A stretch of 64,000 nt of DNA from Allobosea sp. BK604 (GCF_004341515.1 NZ_SLZF01000011.1:1-64000); one strand, 5' to 3'. Positions 15,770-25,940 are shown, counted from the stretch's first letter. A program made the numbers and translations. Notes: generated from the sequence alone by a model not told the origin.

Positions 15770-16189
15770 TCAGGCCGGCCGGCTGGCCAGCTCGCCGGCG
15801 AGATCGACCAGCGCGTCGGCCGGCTGCTCGGCGAGATCGGTCTCGGGCGTCACGCGGTAGAGGCCGAAGATGAACATGGTGGTCTCGTCCTGCTCGGCGA
15901 GCCCCATCGACCAACGCGGAAAGCGCCGCTCGGCGATCGGCTCCTGGCTCAGAAGGCGGATGTCGCGATGGCGGGGATCGACCACGATCCGGCCATAGGT
16001 CTCGGCGACATTGGCCGGCCTGCCTTCCAGCACCTGGGCGAAACCCGTCGGGGTCACCATGAAAAAGCCTGTCACGTCGTTCTGCGTGTTGAGCCTGCGG
16101 GCACTCGCGATGATGCGTTCGATCTCGCTGCGCCTATCGGTCTCGACGAATTCGCTCCGGCTGGCATAGACAAGGCGTGTCAACGTCAA
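15770..16189 (-). CDS. BLUF-domain blue-light sensor
   Basis: BLUF domains bind FAD and sense blue light through a flavin-Tyr-Gln hydrogen-bond switch. I chose the TTG at 16189, which has AAAGGA seven bases upstream and puts the key Tyr at residue 8 (MTLTRLVYASRSE), as in known BLUF proteins. An ATG at 16273 would add 28 residues of no BLUF character. The flavin Asn (RRLNTQNDVTG), Gln (GFAQVLEG) and the Trp/Met pair (FPRWSMG) are all present. At 139 residues it is a short BLUF protein with no attached output domain, so it must act through a partner. It is divergent from the DegP-type gene. Confidence 0.88.
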   Translation of the reverse strand: MTLTRLVYASRSEFVETDRRSEIERIIASARRLNTQNDVTGFFMVTPTGFAQVLEGRPANVAETYGRIVVDPRHRDIRLLSQEPIAERRFPRWSMGLAEQDETTMFIFGLYRVTPETDLAEQPADALVDLAGELASRPA

Positions 16190-16319
16190 TGGACCGTCCT
16201 TTCCGGGTGCCGGACCAGCGCAATCGGCATGGAACGCCGGGCTGTTGCTCGCGATTATTGCGAGCGTTTCCATTATGAAAGTAGCTGAATCGATGTTTGG
16301 TTTCACCGCGGAGACAGGA

Positions 16320-17753
16320 ATGGGCCGCAGGACGATCGGGAAGCGGGGGCGGTACGGGGCCGCCGCCATGGCAATGCTGCTGGTCGCCGGCCTGCTGCCG
16401 ATGCCGGCCTCGAGCCAGTCCCGGCAGGTGCCCGAGAGCCGCCAGCAGATCACGCTTTCCTTCGCGCCGATCGCCACCAGGGCCGCTGCCTCCGTCGTCA
16501 ATGTCTATGGCTCGCGCGTCGAGAAACAGGCGCCAAACCCGTTCATGGACGATCCGTTCTTTCGCCGCTTCTTCGGCGATGGCGGCTTCGGCGTGCCGCG
16601 CGAGCGGGTGCAGCGCTCGCTCGGCTCCGGCGTGATCGTCGATGTGAGCGGCCTCGTGGTGACCAATAACCACGTGATCGAGAACATGAGCGAGGTGAAG
16701 GTCGCGTTCGCCGACAAGCGCGAGATGGATGCCGAGATCCTGCTGCGCGACCCGCGCACCGATCTCGCCGTGCTGAAGCTCAAGGGCGCCAAGGCGCCCG
16801 CGGCGCTGGAACTGGCCGATGCCGATCAGGTCCAGATCGGCGATCTCGTGCTGGCGATCGGCAACCCGTTCGGCGTCGGCCAGACGGTGACGCAGGGCAT
16901 CGTCTCGGCGCTGGCGCGCACGCAGGTCGGCGTCTCCGACGCGCAATCCTTCATCCAGACCGATGCCGCGATCAATCCGGGCAATTCCGGCGGCGCGCTG
17001 GTCGATATGGAAGGCAGGCTGATCGGCATCAACACGGCGATCTTCTCGCGCTCGGGCGGCAACCAGGGTATCGGCTTCGCGATTCCCTCCGGCATGGTCC
17101 GGCTCGTGGTCGACAGCGCCAAGGCCGGCGTCAACATGGTCCGCCGGCCCTGGTTCGGCGCGCGCCTGCAGGCGCTCACCGCCGATGTCGCCGACGGGCT
17201 CGGCCTCGACCGTCCGGCCGGCTCGGTGGTCGTCAGCCTGGTCGAGGGCGGGCCTGCCGCCGAGGGCGGCCTGAAACGCTCGGACGTCATCCTTGCGGTC
17301 GACGGCGTCACGGTCGACGATCCCGAGGCCTTCGGCTATCGCTTCGCGACGCGCCCGCTCGGCGGCACGACGACGCTCACCGTGCTGCGCGGCGGCAAGC
17401 GCGTTTCCGTGCCGGTCAAGCTGCAATCCGCTCCGGAGACGCGCCCGCGCGAAGCGGTGAAGCTCTCCGGGCGCTCGCCGCTCTCGGGCGCGACGCTGCT
17501 CAATCTCTCGCCGGCGGTCGCCGAAGAACTTGCGCTCGAGGCCGGCAGCGACGGCGTCGTCGTCGGCGAGGTCAGCGAAGGCAGCACCGCGGCGCGGATC
17601 GGCTTCCAGAAGGGCGACATCATCATGGCGCTCAACGGCGAGCGCATGAAGAGCTCGCGCGATGTCGAGGCGGCGTTCCGGGAGCGCAAGCGCGCCTGGG
17701 AGGTGACGATTTCCCGCGGCGGCCAGACCATCACCTCGGTCTTCCCGGGGTGA
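16320..17753 (+). CDS. DegP/DegQ-type periplasmic serine protease
   Basis: This is a Do-family protease/chaperone that degrades or refolds damaged envelope proteins. I chose the ATG at 16320, behind GGAGACAGGA, giving 477 residues with a twin-basic, hydrophobic signal peptide of about 34 residues. The catalytic triad is intact: His118 (TNNHVIEN), Asp148 (RTDLAVLK) and Ser223 (NPGNSGGAL). Two PDZ domains follow, around residues 270-365 and 385-475. The stop overlaps the start of rarA by four bases (GTGA), so the two are co-transcribed. It is divergent from the BLUF gene. Confidence 0.93.
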   Translation: MGRRTIGKRGRYGAAAMAMLLVAGLLPMPASSQSRQVPESRQQITLSFAPIATRAAASVVNVYGSRVEKQAPNPFMDDPFFRRFFGDGGFGVPRERVQRSLGSGVIVDVSGLVVTNNHVIENMSEVKVAFADKREMDAEILLRDPRTDLAVLKLKGAKAPAALELADADQVQIGDLVLAIGNPFGVGQTVTQGIVSALARTQVGVSDAQSFIQTDAAINPGNSGGALVDMEGRLIGINTAIFSRSGGNQGIGFAIPSGMVRLVVDSAKAGVNMVRRPWFGARLQALTADVADGLGLDRPAGSVVVSLVEGGPAAEGGLKRSDVILAVDGVTVDDPEAFGYRFATRPLGGTTTLTVLRGGKRVSVPVKLQSAPETRPREAVKLSGRSPLSGATLLNLSPAVAEELALEAGSDGVVVGEVSEGSTAARIGFQKGDIIMALNGERMKSSRDVEAAFRERKRAWEVTISRGGQTITSVFPG

Positions 17754-19057
17754 GCGACCTTTTCTCCGCTTCCGGTCTCGACAAATCGGGTCCGCGCCCG
17801 CTCGCGGACCGGGTGCGGCCGAAGACGCTCGCCGAGGTCGCCGGCCAGGAACACCTGACCGGGCAGGATGGCGTACTGACCCGGCTCGTCGCTTCCGGCT
17901 CGCTCGGCAGCCTGATCTTCTGGGGCCCACCCGGCACCGGCAAGACCACCGTGGCGCGGCTGCTCGCCGGCATGGTCGATCTTGGCTTCGAGCAGATCAG
18001 CGCGATCTTCTCTGGCGTCGCCGATCTCAAGCGCGTCTTCGAGCAGGCGCGGGGGAGGAGGCTCGGTGGCAAGGGCACCTTGCTCTTCGTCGACGAGATC
18101 CACCGCTTCAACCGGGCTCAGCTCGATGCCTTCCTTCCAGTGATGGAGGACGGCACGATCACGCTCGTCGGCGCCACCACCGAGAACCCGTCTTTTGCGC
18201 TCAATGCCGCGCTGCTCTCGCGGGCGAGGGTTCTGACCTTCAAGTCGCTCGACGAAGGCGCGCTGCTGTTCCTGCTCGGCCGGGCCGAGCTGCTGGAGAA
18301 TCGCGCGCTGCCGCTGACCACAGAGGCACGGGCGGCGCTCGCCCGCTTCGCCGATGGCGATGGCCGTGCCGTGCTGACCCTGGCCGAGGAGATCTGGCGT
18401 GCGGCCAAGCCGGATGAGATCTTCGACGAGGCCGGGCTCTCCGAGGTGATCCAGCGTCGTGCCCCGATCTACGACAAGGCGCAGGACGGCCACTACAACC
18501 TGATCTCGGCGCTGCACAAGACGATCCGCGGCTCCGATCCCGACGCGGCGCTCTATTATTTCGCACGCATGCTCGATGCCGGCGAGGATCCGCGCTTCCT
18601 GGCGCGGCGGCTGGTCAGGATGGCGGTGGAGGATATCGGCCTTGCCGATCCGCAGGCGCTGGTGCATGCGCGGGCCGCAGCCGAGACCTATGAGCAGCTC
18701 GGCTCGCCGGAAGGCGAGCTCGCGCTCGCCAACACGGTGATCTACCTCGCGACCGCGCCGAAATCGAACGCGGCCTACACCGCCTACAAGGCGGCGGTCA
18801 GCGTCGCCAAGCAGGGCGGCTCCCTGATGCCGCCCAAGACCATCCTCAATGCGCCGACCAAGCTGATGAAGACCGAAGGTTACGGCGCCGATTATTTCTA
18901 CGATCACGATGCGCCCGACGCCTTCTCCGGCCAGAACTATTGGCCGGAGGCGCTGGGGCGCCAGCACTTCTACGATCCGCCGGAGCGCGGCTTCGAGCGC
19001 GAGATCAGGAAGCGGCTGGAGTATTGGGAGAAGCTGAGGCAGGAGCGCGGGGAGTGA
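17750..19057 (+). CDS. rarA: Replication-associated recombination protein RarA (MgsA), AAA+ ATPase
   Basis: RarA is a clamp-loader-like AAA+ ATPase that acts at stalled replication forks. The GTG at 17750 overlaps the degP-type stop. The 435-residue protein has PLADRVRPKTLAEVAGQEHL at the N-terminus, Walker A GPPGTGKTTVA (about residues 64-74), Walker B LLFVDEIHRFN and the sensor region VGATTENPSFALNAALLSRA. The C-terminal tetramerisation domain has SDPDAALYYFARMLDAGEDP. All are typical. Confidence 0.95.
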   Translation: MSDLFSASGLDKSGPRPLADRVRPKTLAEVAGQEHLTGQDGVLTRLVASGSLGSLIFWGPPGTGKTTVARLLAGMVDLGFEQISAIFSGVADLKRVFEQARGRRLGGKGTLLFVDEIHRFNRAQLDAFLPVMEDGTITLVGATTENPSFALNAALLSRARVLTFKSLDEGALLFLLGRAELLENRALPLTTEARAALARFADGDGRAVLTLAEEIWRAAKPDEIFDEAGLSEVIQRRAPIYDKAQDGHYNLISALHKTIRGSDPDAALYYFARMLDAGEDPRFLARRLVRMAVEDIGLADPQALVHARAAAETYEQLGSPEGELALANTVIYLATAPKSNAAYTAYKAAVSVAKQGGSLMPPKTILNAPTKLMKTEGYGADYFYDHDAPDAFSGQNYWPEALGRQHFYDPPERGFEREIRKRLEYWEKLRQERGE

Positions 19058-19139
19058 GGTTCCCTTTCTTGCGCGCGGAGGCGGCAAGACAGGCACGATT
19101 TCGTTTGTACGCTTATCATCTCGGCTCTATTCCAACCCT

Positions 19140-19523
19140 ATGATCACGACCCTCCTCATCTTTCTCGGCGCCGGCATCGGCGGCGTGATGCGCCATGGCA
19201 TCAATCTCGTTTCGCCGAAATGGCTCGGGATGGGCTTCCCGTACGGGACGATGGCGATCAACATCCTCGGCTCGGCCGTGATGGGGCTCGTTGCCGGCTG
19301 GTTCGCCTTCAAGGCGGGTGAGAGCGCCTCGCAATCGCTGCGGCTCTTCCTGACCACCGGCATCCTCGGCGGCTTCACCACCTTCTCGGCCTTCTCGCTC
19401 GATGCCGTCCTCCTGTGGGAACGCGGCGAGAGCGGGTTTGCGGCCTTCTATGTGATCGGGTCGGTCATTCTTTCGCTCGCCGGGCTCGTGGCCGGGTTCG
19501 CGATCGTGCGGGGGCTGTCATGA
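19140..19523 (+). CDS. crcB: Fluoride channel CrcB/Fluc
   Basis: Fluc channels are dual-topology dimers that export fluoride. The 127-residue protein has four hydrophobic segments and the family motifs GAGIGGVMRHG, PYGTMAINILGSAVMG and TGILGGFTTFSAFSLD; the last carries the Phe and Thr/Ser residues along the pore. I looked for a fluoride riboswitch in the 82 bases upstream and did not see one. The stop overlaps the start of the pseudouridine synthase by four bases. Confidence 0.95.
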   Translation: MITTLLIFLGAGIGGVMRHGINLVSPKWLGMGFPYGTMAINILGSAVMGLVAGWFAFKAGESASQSLRLFLTTGILGGFTTFSAFSLDAVLLWERGESGFAAFYVIGSVILSLAGLVAGFAIVRGLS

Positions 19524-20791
19524 GGCAGGGTGGCAAGGGCGACGGGCCTTCGCGCGGCGGCAGGCCGCCTGCACCGGGTGGCACCAAGCCCGGTGGCGCC
19601 AAGTCCGGCGGCGCTAAGAAGCGGCCGAGCCATGATGCCCGCCGGCGGGCGCAGGCCTCCGCCAAAGCGAGGCCCGATCTGACTGAGGGCGCGGTCCGCG
19701 CTGCGGCGCCGCGCAAGCCGGCGCCCCGCAAGCCCGCCGCTTCGGCGGCGCCGACACGGGCCGAGGTGAAGGCCGAGACCGCGCAGGTTCTCGCCACCGG
19801 TGTGCAGCAGCTCGTGGTGACGCCGGATGAGAACGAGATGCGGATCGACCGCTTCCTCGAGGCGCGGTTCCCACAGCTCTCCTTCAGTCATATCCAGCGC
19901 ATCGTCCGGAAAGGCGAATTGCGCGTCGATGGCAAACGCGCCGACAGCAAGGACCGGCTCAGCGAGGGCCAGACCGTGCGCATCCCGCCGCTGAAGCTGG
20001 AGCAGGCGGCGGAGCGGCCGCGCTCGGCCAAGGCCGATGCCGATACGCTCGGCTTCCTGCGGTCGATCACGCTCTATGAGGACGATGACGTCATGGTCCT
20101 CAACAAGCCGGCGGGCCTGGCCGTACAGGGCGGCTCCGGCACCACGAGACATATCGACGGCATGCTGGAGGCGCTGACCGGCAAAGATGGGCAGAAGCCG
20201 CGCCTGGTGCATCGGCTCGACAAGGACACCTCCGGCTGCCTCGTCATCGCCAAGTCGCGCTTTGCCGCGGCTACGCTGGCCAAGACGTTTCGCTCGCGCT
20301 CGGCGCGCAAGGTCTATTGGGCGCTGGTCGCCGGCGTGCCGCGCGTGCGCCAGGGCCGGATCTCGACCTATCTCGCCCGCGAGGAGGCCTATGACGGCGA
20401 CCAGCGCATGGCGGTCGCCAAGCATGGCGAGGACGGCGCGATGCATGCCGTGACCTACTATGCCGTGGTCGAGACCGCGGCGCAGAAGCTCGCCTGGCTC
20501 TCGCTCAAGCCGGTGACGGGCCGCACCCATCAGCTGCGCGCGCATGCGGCCCATATCGGCCACCCGATCGTCGGCGATCCCAAATATTTCAACATTCAGA
20601 ACTGGGAGCTGCCGGGAGGCATCCAGAACAAGCTGCACCTCCTGGCGCGACGCATCGTGCTGCCGCATCCACGCGGCAAGGGCACGATCGATGTCAGCGC
20701 GCCGCTGCCGCCACATATGCGCCAATCCTGGAACCTGCTCGGCTTCGAGGACGCGCATTACGATCCGATCGTCGACGCGCCGGACGAATAG
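19520..20791 (+). CDS. RluA-family 23S rRNA pseudouridine synthase (RluC/RluD-type)
   Basis: The enzyme isomerises uridine to pseudouridine in 23S rRNA. I chose the ATG at 19520, which overlaps the crcB stop (ATGA) and gives 423 residues. Residues 1-100 form a low-complexity Gly/Ala/Pro/Lys tail. An S4 RNA-binding domain follows (MRIDRFLEARFPQLSFSHIQ), then the catalytic domain with Asp234 in HRLDKDTSG and the later signature RTHQLRAHAAHIGHPIVGD. The basic tail is longer than in E. coli RluC. The exact uridine target is not clear from sequence. Confidence 0.93.
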   Translation: MRQGGKGDGPSRGGRPPAPGGTKPGGAKSGGAKKRPSHDARRRAQASAKARPDLTEGAVRAAAPRKPAPRKPAASAAPTRAEVKAETAQVLATGVQQLVVTPDENEMRIDRFLEARFPQLSFSHIQRIVRKGELRVDGKRADSKDRLSEGQTVRIPPLKLEQAAERPRSAKADADTLGFLRSITLYEDDDVMVLNKPAGLAVQGGSGTTRHIDGMLEALTGKDGQKPRLVHRLDKDTSGCLVIAKSRFAAATLAKTFRSRSARKVYWALVAGVPRVRQGRISTYLAREEAYDGDQRMAVAKHGEDGAMHAVTYYAVVETAAQKLAWLSLKPVTGRTHQLRAHAAHIGHPIVGDPKYFNIQNWELPGGIQNKLHLLARRIVLPHPRGKGTIDVSAPLPPHMRQSWNLLGFEDAHYDPIVDAPDE

Positions 20792-20834
20792 AACGGAGCG
20801 ATTTCACCTGACCTTGCGTAAGAGAACGCTTGCA

Positions 20835-20865
20835 GAACAAAATTGATTGTGTTCTAATTTTGTTC
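20835..20865 (+). promoter_or_regulatory. LexA-like site within a dyad upstream of the PsiF-like gene
   Basis: GTTC-N7-GTTC (20851-20865), the alphaproteobacterial LexA box pattern, lies inside a larger dyad with perfect 9-base arms GAACAAAAT (20835-20843) and ATTTTGTTC (20857-20865). It ends 25 bases before the start codon of the next gene and lies in an AT-rich patch unlike its surroundings. It could be a LexA operator or the site of another dimeric repressor. Confidence 0.5.
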
Positions 20866-20890
20866 TCGATCCTCCTACGCAGGTGCTCCG

Positions 20891-21385
20891 ATGATGCGTT
20901 TCGCTTCTGTTCTCGCTGGCCTGACTCTCATGCTGGCCGTTCCCGCTATTGCCCAGACTCCCGCTGCGCCGACGTCACCGGTCGCGGCCGCCACGAGCGA
21001 CGAGCCCGTGCCGCGCGCCGAGCGCGCCAAGGCCAGGCAGGATTGCCTCGCCGAGAATGTCGCGCTCTCCGGCGACGACCTGCGCCAGGCGATGCGCGAC
21101 TGCGTCCAGGGCAAGTTCCCCGGCGTGCAGCTCTATGCGCGCGACGGCCTGACCCGCGACGGCAAGCCGACCGCGGTCGCGGCTCGCGCCACCTGCAAGA
21201 CTGAAGCCGACGAGCGCAATCTCTCCGGCGCCGCCCGGCGCGAGGCGCTCACTGCTTGCTTCAAGGCGAAGCGGCCGGATCTGGCGGCACGCGCCGAGTG
21301 CCGCAAGGACAGCCGTGCCAAGGGGCTCGATGGCGCGGATCTGCGCAAGGCCGTGGCCGATTGCGCCCGCGCGGTCCAGTCATGA
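20891..21385 (+). CDS. Secreted protein with PsiF-like cysteine repeats
   Basis: This 164-residue protein has a signal peptide (cleavage about PAIAQTPA). The mature part holds three Cys-bracketed helical repeats: CLAENVALSGDDLRQAMRDC, CKTEADERNLSGAARREALTAC and a third beginning CRKDSRAKGLDG. Each has the spacing and the internal L-x-G of the PsiF repeat (Pfam PF07769). Each repeat could form its own disulfide in the periplasm. The function of PsiF proteins is unknown; E. coli psiF is phosphate-starvation induced. Here the gene sits behind a LexA-like site, not a Pho box that I can see. Confidence 0.75.
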   Translation: MMRFASVLAGLTLMLAVPAIAQTPAAPTSPVAAATSDEPVPRAERAKARQDCLAENVALSGDDLRQAMRDCVQGKFPGVQLYARDGLTRDGKPTAVAARATCKTEADERNLSGAARREALTACFKAKRPDLAARAECRKDSRAKGLDGADLRKAVADCARAVQS

Positions 21386-21440
21386 GCGAAGCGCGCTGGA
21401 TGTGATGGCCTGGCTGCGTTTTTCGAGCTAAAGCGCAGCC

Positions 21441-22121
21441 ATGTCTCTCGTCATCTTCGATCTCGACGGCACGCTGATCGATTCAGCCGCCATCATCCTC
21501 GGCGCGCAGTACGAAACCTTCGAGCGCTGCGGCCGCGTTCATCCCGGCCGCGAGGCCGGACTTGGCATCGTCGGATTGACGCTCGATGTCGCCTTGGCAC
21601 GGCTCGCCGGGCTCGATGAGCCCGACGACCATCTGACGGAAACCTACCGGCAGGTCTTCAACGCGATGCGTGTGCGCGCCGAGACCGATCCGGCGCTGGC
21701 CGAGCCGTTCTTCCCGGGCGTCGAGGATATGCTCGAGACCCTGGCGGCGCGGCCGGGCCTGCGGCTCGGCGTCGCCACCGGAAAGTCGCGGCGCGGTCTC
21801 GACTATATCGTCGAGCGCCATGGCTGGCAGAAGCTCTTCGTGACCTTGCAGAGCGCCGACGACGCGCCCTCCAAGCCGCATCCCGGCATGATCCTGCGGG
21901 CGATGTCGGAAACCGGCGCCCGGCCGGAGCAGACTGCGATGGTCGGCGACAGTTCCTTCGACATGGAGATGGCCGTTGCGGCCGGTGTCGCGCCGATCGC
22001 GGTATCTTGGGGCTTCCAGCCCGTCGCCACCCTGCAAGCGCTGGGGGCGAAGGCCGTGCTGAGCCATTGCTCGGAATTGCCCGGCGTGCTCGACCGGCTG
22101 CTGGCGCGAGAGCCGGTATAA
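21441..22121 (+). CDS. HAD-family hydrolase, phosphoglycolate-phosphatase-like
   Basis: This HAD subfamily IA phosphatase has motif I DLDGTLIDS (residues 6-14), motif II in GVATGKS, motif III Lys in SKPHPGM and motif IV GDSSFDMEMAVAAG. The alpha-helical cap follows motif I. At 226 residues it matches Gph-like enzymes, which remove 2-phosphoglycolate formed by DNA repair or photorespiration, but HAD substrates cannot be assigned from sequence. It stands alone between two intergenic repeat regions. Confidence 0.88.
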   Translation: MSLVIFDLDGTLIDSAAIILGAQYETFERCGRVHPGREAGLGIVGLTLDVALARLAGLDEPDDHLTETYRQVFNAMRVRAETDPALAEPFFPGVEDMLETLAARPGLRLGVATGKSRRGLDYIVERHGWQKLFVTLQSADDAPSKPHPGMILRAMSETGARPEQTAMVGDSSFDMEMAVAAGVAPIAVSWGFQPVATLQALGAKAVLSHCSELPGVLDRLLAREPV

Positions 22122-22126
22122 GGCTC

Positions 22127-22305
22127 GTCATTGCGAGGAGCCTGGATCTTCGGTCGTATCCGGTCCGAAGATCTAGCTTCTTGTTTTCGCATCGGCTTTT
22201 CCAACAACCGCAATCCACTTTTCGGGCCGATGCGCTAGCGACGAAGCAATCCAGGGGACGTAGAGCGCTGCCGCCCCTGGATTGCTTCGCGCAGCTCGCA
22301 ATGAC
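22127..22305 (+). repeat. GTCATTGCGAG-type palindromic repeat, interrupted
   Basis: Outer arms GTCATTGCGAG (22127-22137) and CTCGCAATGAC (22295-22305) enclose perfect 16-base inner arms at 22242-22257 and 22274-22289. An uninterrupted copy with the same two sets of arms lies at 55121-55203 and is only 83 bases long. The extra length here is a bipartite hairpin repeat at about 22141-22238. Confidence 0.85.
22145..22233 (+). repeat. Bipartite hairpin repeat inserted in another repeat
   Basis: Hairpin 1 has arms GATCTTCGG (22145-22153) and CCGAAGATC (22165-22173). The linker contains CTTGTTTTC. Hairpin 2 has arms GCATCGGC (22189-22196) and GCCGATGC (22226-22233) around a core with CAATCCACTTTTCGG. 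The same layout occurs at 28388-28480, 45166-45260, 47836-47933 and 63223-63310 with different stem sequences. Confidence 0.8.
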
Positions 22306-22386
22306 GGCCGAGCGGGCTCGCCGTCGTGGCGTCAGGCCCTTGGCGAGTAACATCCCCGCAACCACGTCCGCTCAGCACCGTTTAAC

Positions 22387-22402
22387 CTGAACACACGTTC
22401 AG
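22387..22402 (+). promoter_or_regulatory. Operator-like dyad upstream of the hypothetical gene at 22499
   Basis: A perfect dyad, CTGAAC-acac-GTTCAG, lies 97 bases before the start codon. The GAAC-N4-GTTC spacing is that of the Gram-positive LexA box, not the alphaproteobacterial one, so I do not assign a regulator. Confidence 0.35.
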
Positions 22403-22498
22403 ATTTGGCCGTTAACCACCTACTGGCCAGCCATCCCCCATGGTGTTCCTGCAACAGGGACAACCCGGCACAAAACAACGCCGGACAGGGGTCGAACA

Positions 22499-22936
22499 AT
22501 GATTGGCCATGAACTTCGTGAATTCGTCGATCGCGTGATGGACAGGCACGCGATCGACGACGAAGACGTCAAGATGCTTCAGCGCGAAATCTTCGCTGAT
22601 TGCGTGATGAGCCGCGACGTCATCGATGTTCTGATCGCGCTCGACAGGGCGGTGCCGAACAGCACTGCGAGCTTTGCCGATTACCTCGTCGCGCTCACCG
22701 TCGATTTTGCCGTCTGGGAAAGCCGCCCGACCGGCCTGATCGATCGCGAGAAGGCGCATTGGCTGGTGACGACGCTGGCGGCCGGCGACGGCCCGACCGC
22801 GACCGCCCGGCGCATCGCCTTCGAGGTTGTGCGCGAGGCCGAGCGCTGCGACGAGCTGCTGCTCGCCTTCGCCATGCGCAAGGGCGCTCTCAGCGCGCAG
22901 AGCCTTGCCAGCGAGCGCATGCTGCTCGCCAGCTGA
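22499..22936 (+). CDS. Hypothetical alpha-helical protein
   Basis: This 145-residue protein is not one I recognise. It has no signal peptide or membrane segment, is predicted helical from its leucine/alanine pattern, and is acidic in its first half (REFVDRVMDRHAIDDEDVKM). Codon third positions are GC-rich like the neighbours, and the frame is longer than chance in a region flanked by repeats, so it is probably a real gene. The 102-base part of the downstream gap after its stop carries a single-hairpin repeat before pccA. Confidence 0.7.
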   Translation: MIGHELREFVDRVMDRHAIDDEDVKMLQREIFADCVMSRDVIDVLIALDRAVPNSTASFADYLVALTVDFAVWESRPTGLIDREKAHWLVTTLAAGDGPTATARRIAFEVVREAERCDELLLAFAMRKGALSAQSLASERMLLAS

Positions 22937-22953
22937 ACCGGCATTTTGTTTGT

Positions 22954-22999
22954 GCATCGGGACCTTCCGAAGACCGGATTCCACTTTTCGGTCCGATGC
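22954..22999 (+). repeat. Single-hairpin copy of the dispersed repeat before pccA
   Basis: Arms GCATCGG (22954-22960) and CCGATGC (22993-22999) enclose a core with GGATTCCACTTTTCGG. It corresponds to hairpin 2 of the bipartite repeat, preceded by a short TTTTGTTTG linker but without hairpin 1. Confidence 0.7.
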
Positions 23000-23121
23000 T
23001 CTGGCGCGGGCAGGGGCGCACAGCCCGCTCGCGCGATCTGAACCTTCGCATCAGTGGACGAAGCCGCCAGCCTCCAATACATCCGACTGTCATAGTCCAA
23101 GGCAGCCGGGGGACGCCGCGC

Positions 23122-25122
<2,001 letters not shown>

Positions 25123-25276
25123 GGCTGAGGCGCAGGCCGATCGTCCCGGACGAGCGGCTTGAGCGGCGCATTCGCTTCGCTTCGGCCGGCATGATCTCGC
25201 GAGGGCCGAAGCATTTGCTTTCTTCCGCCTCAGGCCGGACAATCTCGTTAGCCGGACTTTCGGCGCGGAGCCCGAC

Positions 25277-25897
25277 ATGCTGACGATCTGGGGGCGCATC
25301 AGCTCCATCAATGTGCAGAAGGCGGTGTGGGCGGCCGGGGAGGTCGGCCAGACCTTCGAGCGCATCGATGTCGGCGGCGCCTTCGGTGGCACGAGCGGCC
25401 CGGCCTATCGCGCCAAGAACCCGAACGGGCTCGTGCCCGTGCTGGAGGATGGCGAGATCTGCATCTGGGAATCCAACAGCATCGTGCGCTATCTGGCGGC
25501 ACGCTACGGCGCCGGCTGGATCTGGGAGGAGGATCCGGCGCTGCGGGCCGAGTCGGACCGTTGGATGGACTGGATGATCGCCGAGCTGCAGCCGGCGCTC
25601 AATCCGGGGTTCCGCATGCTGCTGCGCACGCCGGCCGAGCAGCGCGACCCGGCCCTGATCGAGAATTCGATCGCTCGCACCGAAGCGCTGATGGCGATCC
25701 TCGATGCGCATCTCGCCCAGCGCAGCTACCTCGCCAATGAGCGCTTCGGCATGGCCGATATCGCGGTCGCACCCGGGGCGCATCGCTGGCTGCATATGCC
25801 GGTGGAGCGCCAGCCGCGGCCGCATGTCGAGCGCTGGTATGCGGCGGTCTCGGCGAGGCCCGCGGCGAAGCCGGCTCTGCCGGTGCCGATCTCGTGA
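25277..25897 (+). CDS. Glutathione S-transferase family protein
   Basis: The 206-residue protein has the thioredoxin-like N-domain (MLTIWGRISSINVQKAVWAA), with a Ser in the position of the usual catalytic Ser/Tyr. The cis-Pro region is GLVPVLEDG, and the glutathione-binding ESNSIVRYLAARYG follows. The helical C-domain has NERFGMADIAVAPGAHRWL. It is most like GSTs of proteobacterial beta/theta type. Substrate cannot be assigned. It follows pccA after 154 bases without an evident shared function. Confidence 0.88.
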   Translation: MLTIWGRISSINVQKAVWAAGEVGQTFERIDVGGAFGGTSGPAYRAKNPNGLVPVLEDGEICIWESNSIVRYLAARYGAGWIWEEDPALRAESDRWMDWMIAELQPALNPGFRMLLRTPAEQRDPALIENSIARTEALMAILDAHLAQRSYLANERFGMADIAVAPGAHRWLHMPVERQPRPHVERWYAAVSARPAAKPALPVPIS

Positions 25898-25940
25898 GCC
25901 GGGCTCTGCCCACCTTGATCCGGCCGCGATGGCTGCCATG

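Larger units (their letters stand above)
22122..22498. other. 377-base intergenic region filled with nested repeats and a dyad
   Basis: There is no gene here. It holds a palindromic repeat of the GTCATTGCGAG type (22127-22305) interrupted by a bipartite hairpin repeat (22145-22233), then about 80 bases of no recognisable content, then a short operator-like dyad at 22387-22402. The last 97 bases are the leader of the hypothetical gene at 22499. Confidence 0.8.

Noticed and set aside
16245..16320. Upstream starts of the DegP-type gene (16245, 16275)
   Set aside because: They would put 15-25 extra residues before the signal peptide and lack a Shine-Dalgarno. The ATG at 16320 has GGAGACAGGA.
19058..19139. 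Fluoride riboswitch before crcB
   Set aside because: The conserved GGxGATGGxGCC-type core and pseudoknot partners are not seen in the 82 bases.
22600..23121. A 174-codon upstream extension of pccA
   Set aside because: It would run through the 145-residue gene in another frame and through a hairpin repeat. The ATG at 23122 gives the standard N-terminus.
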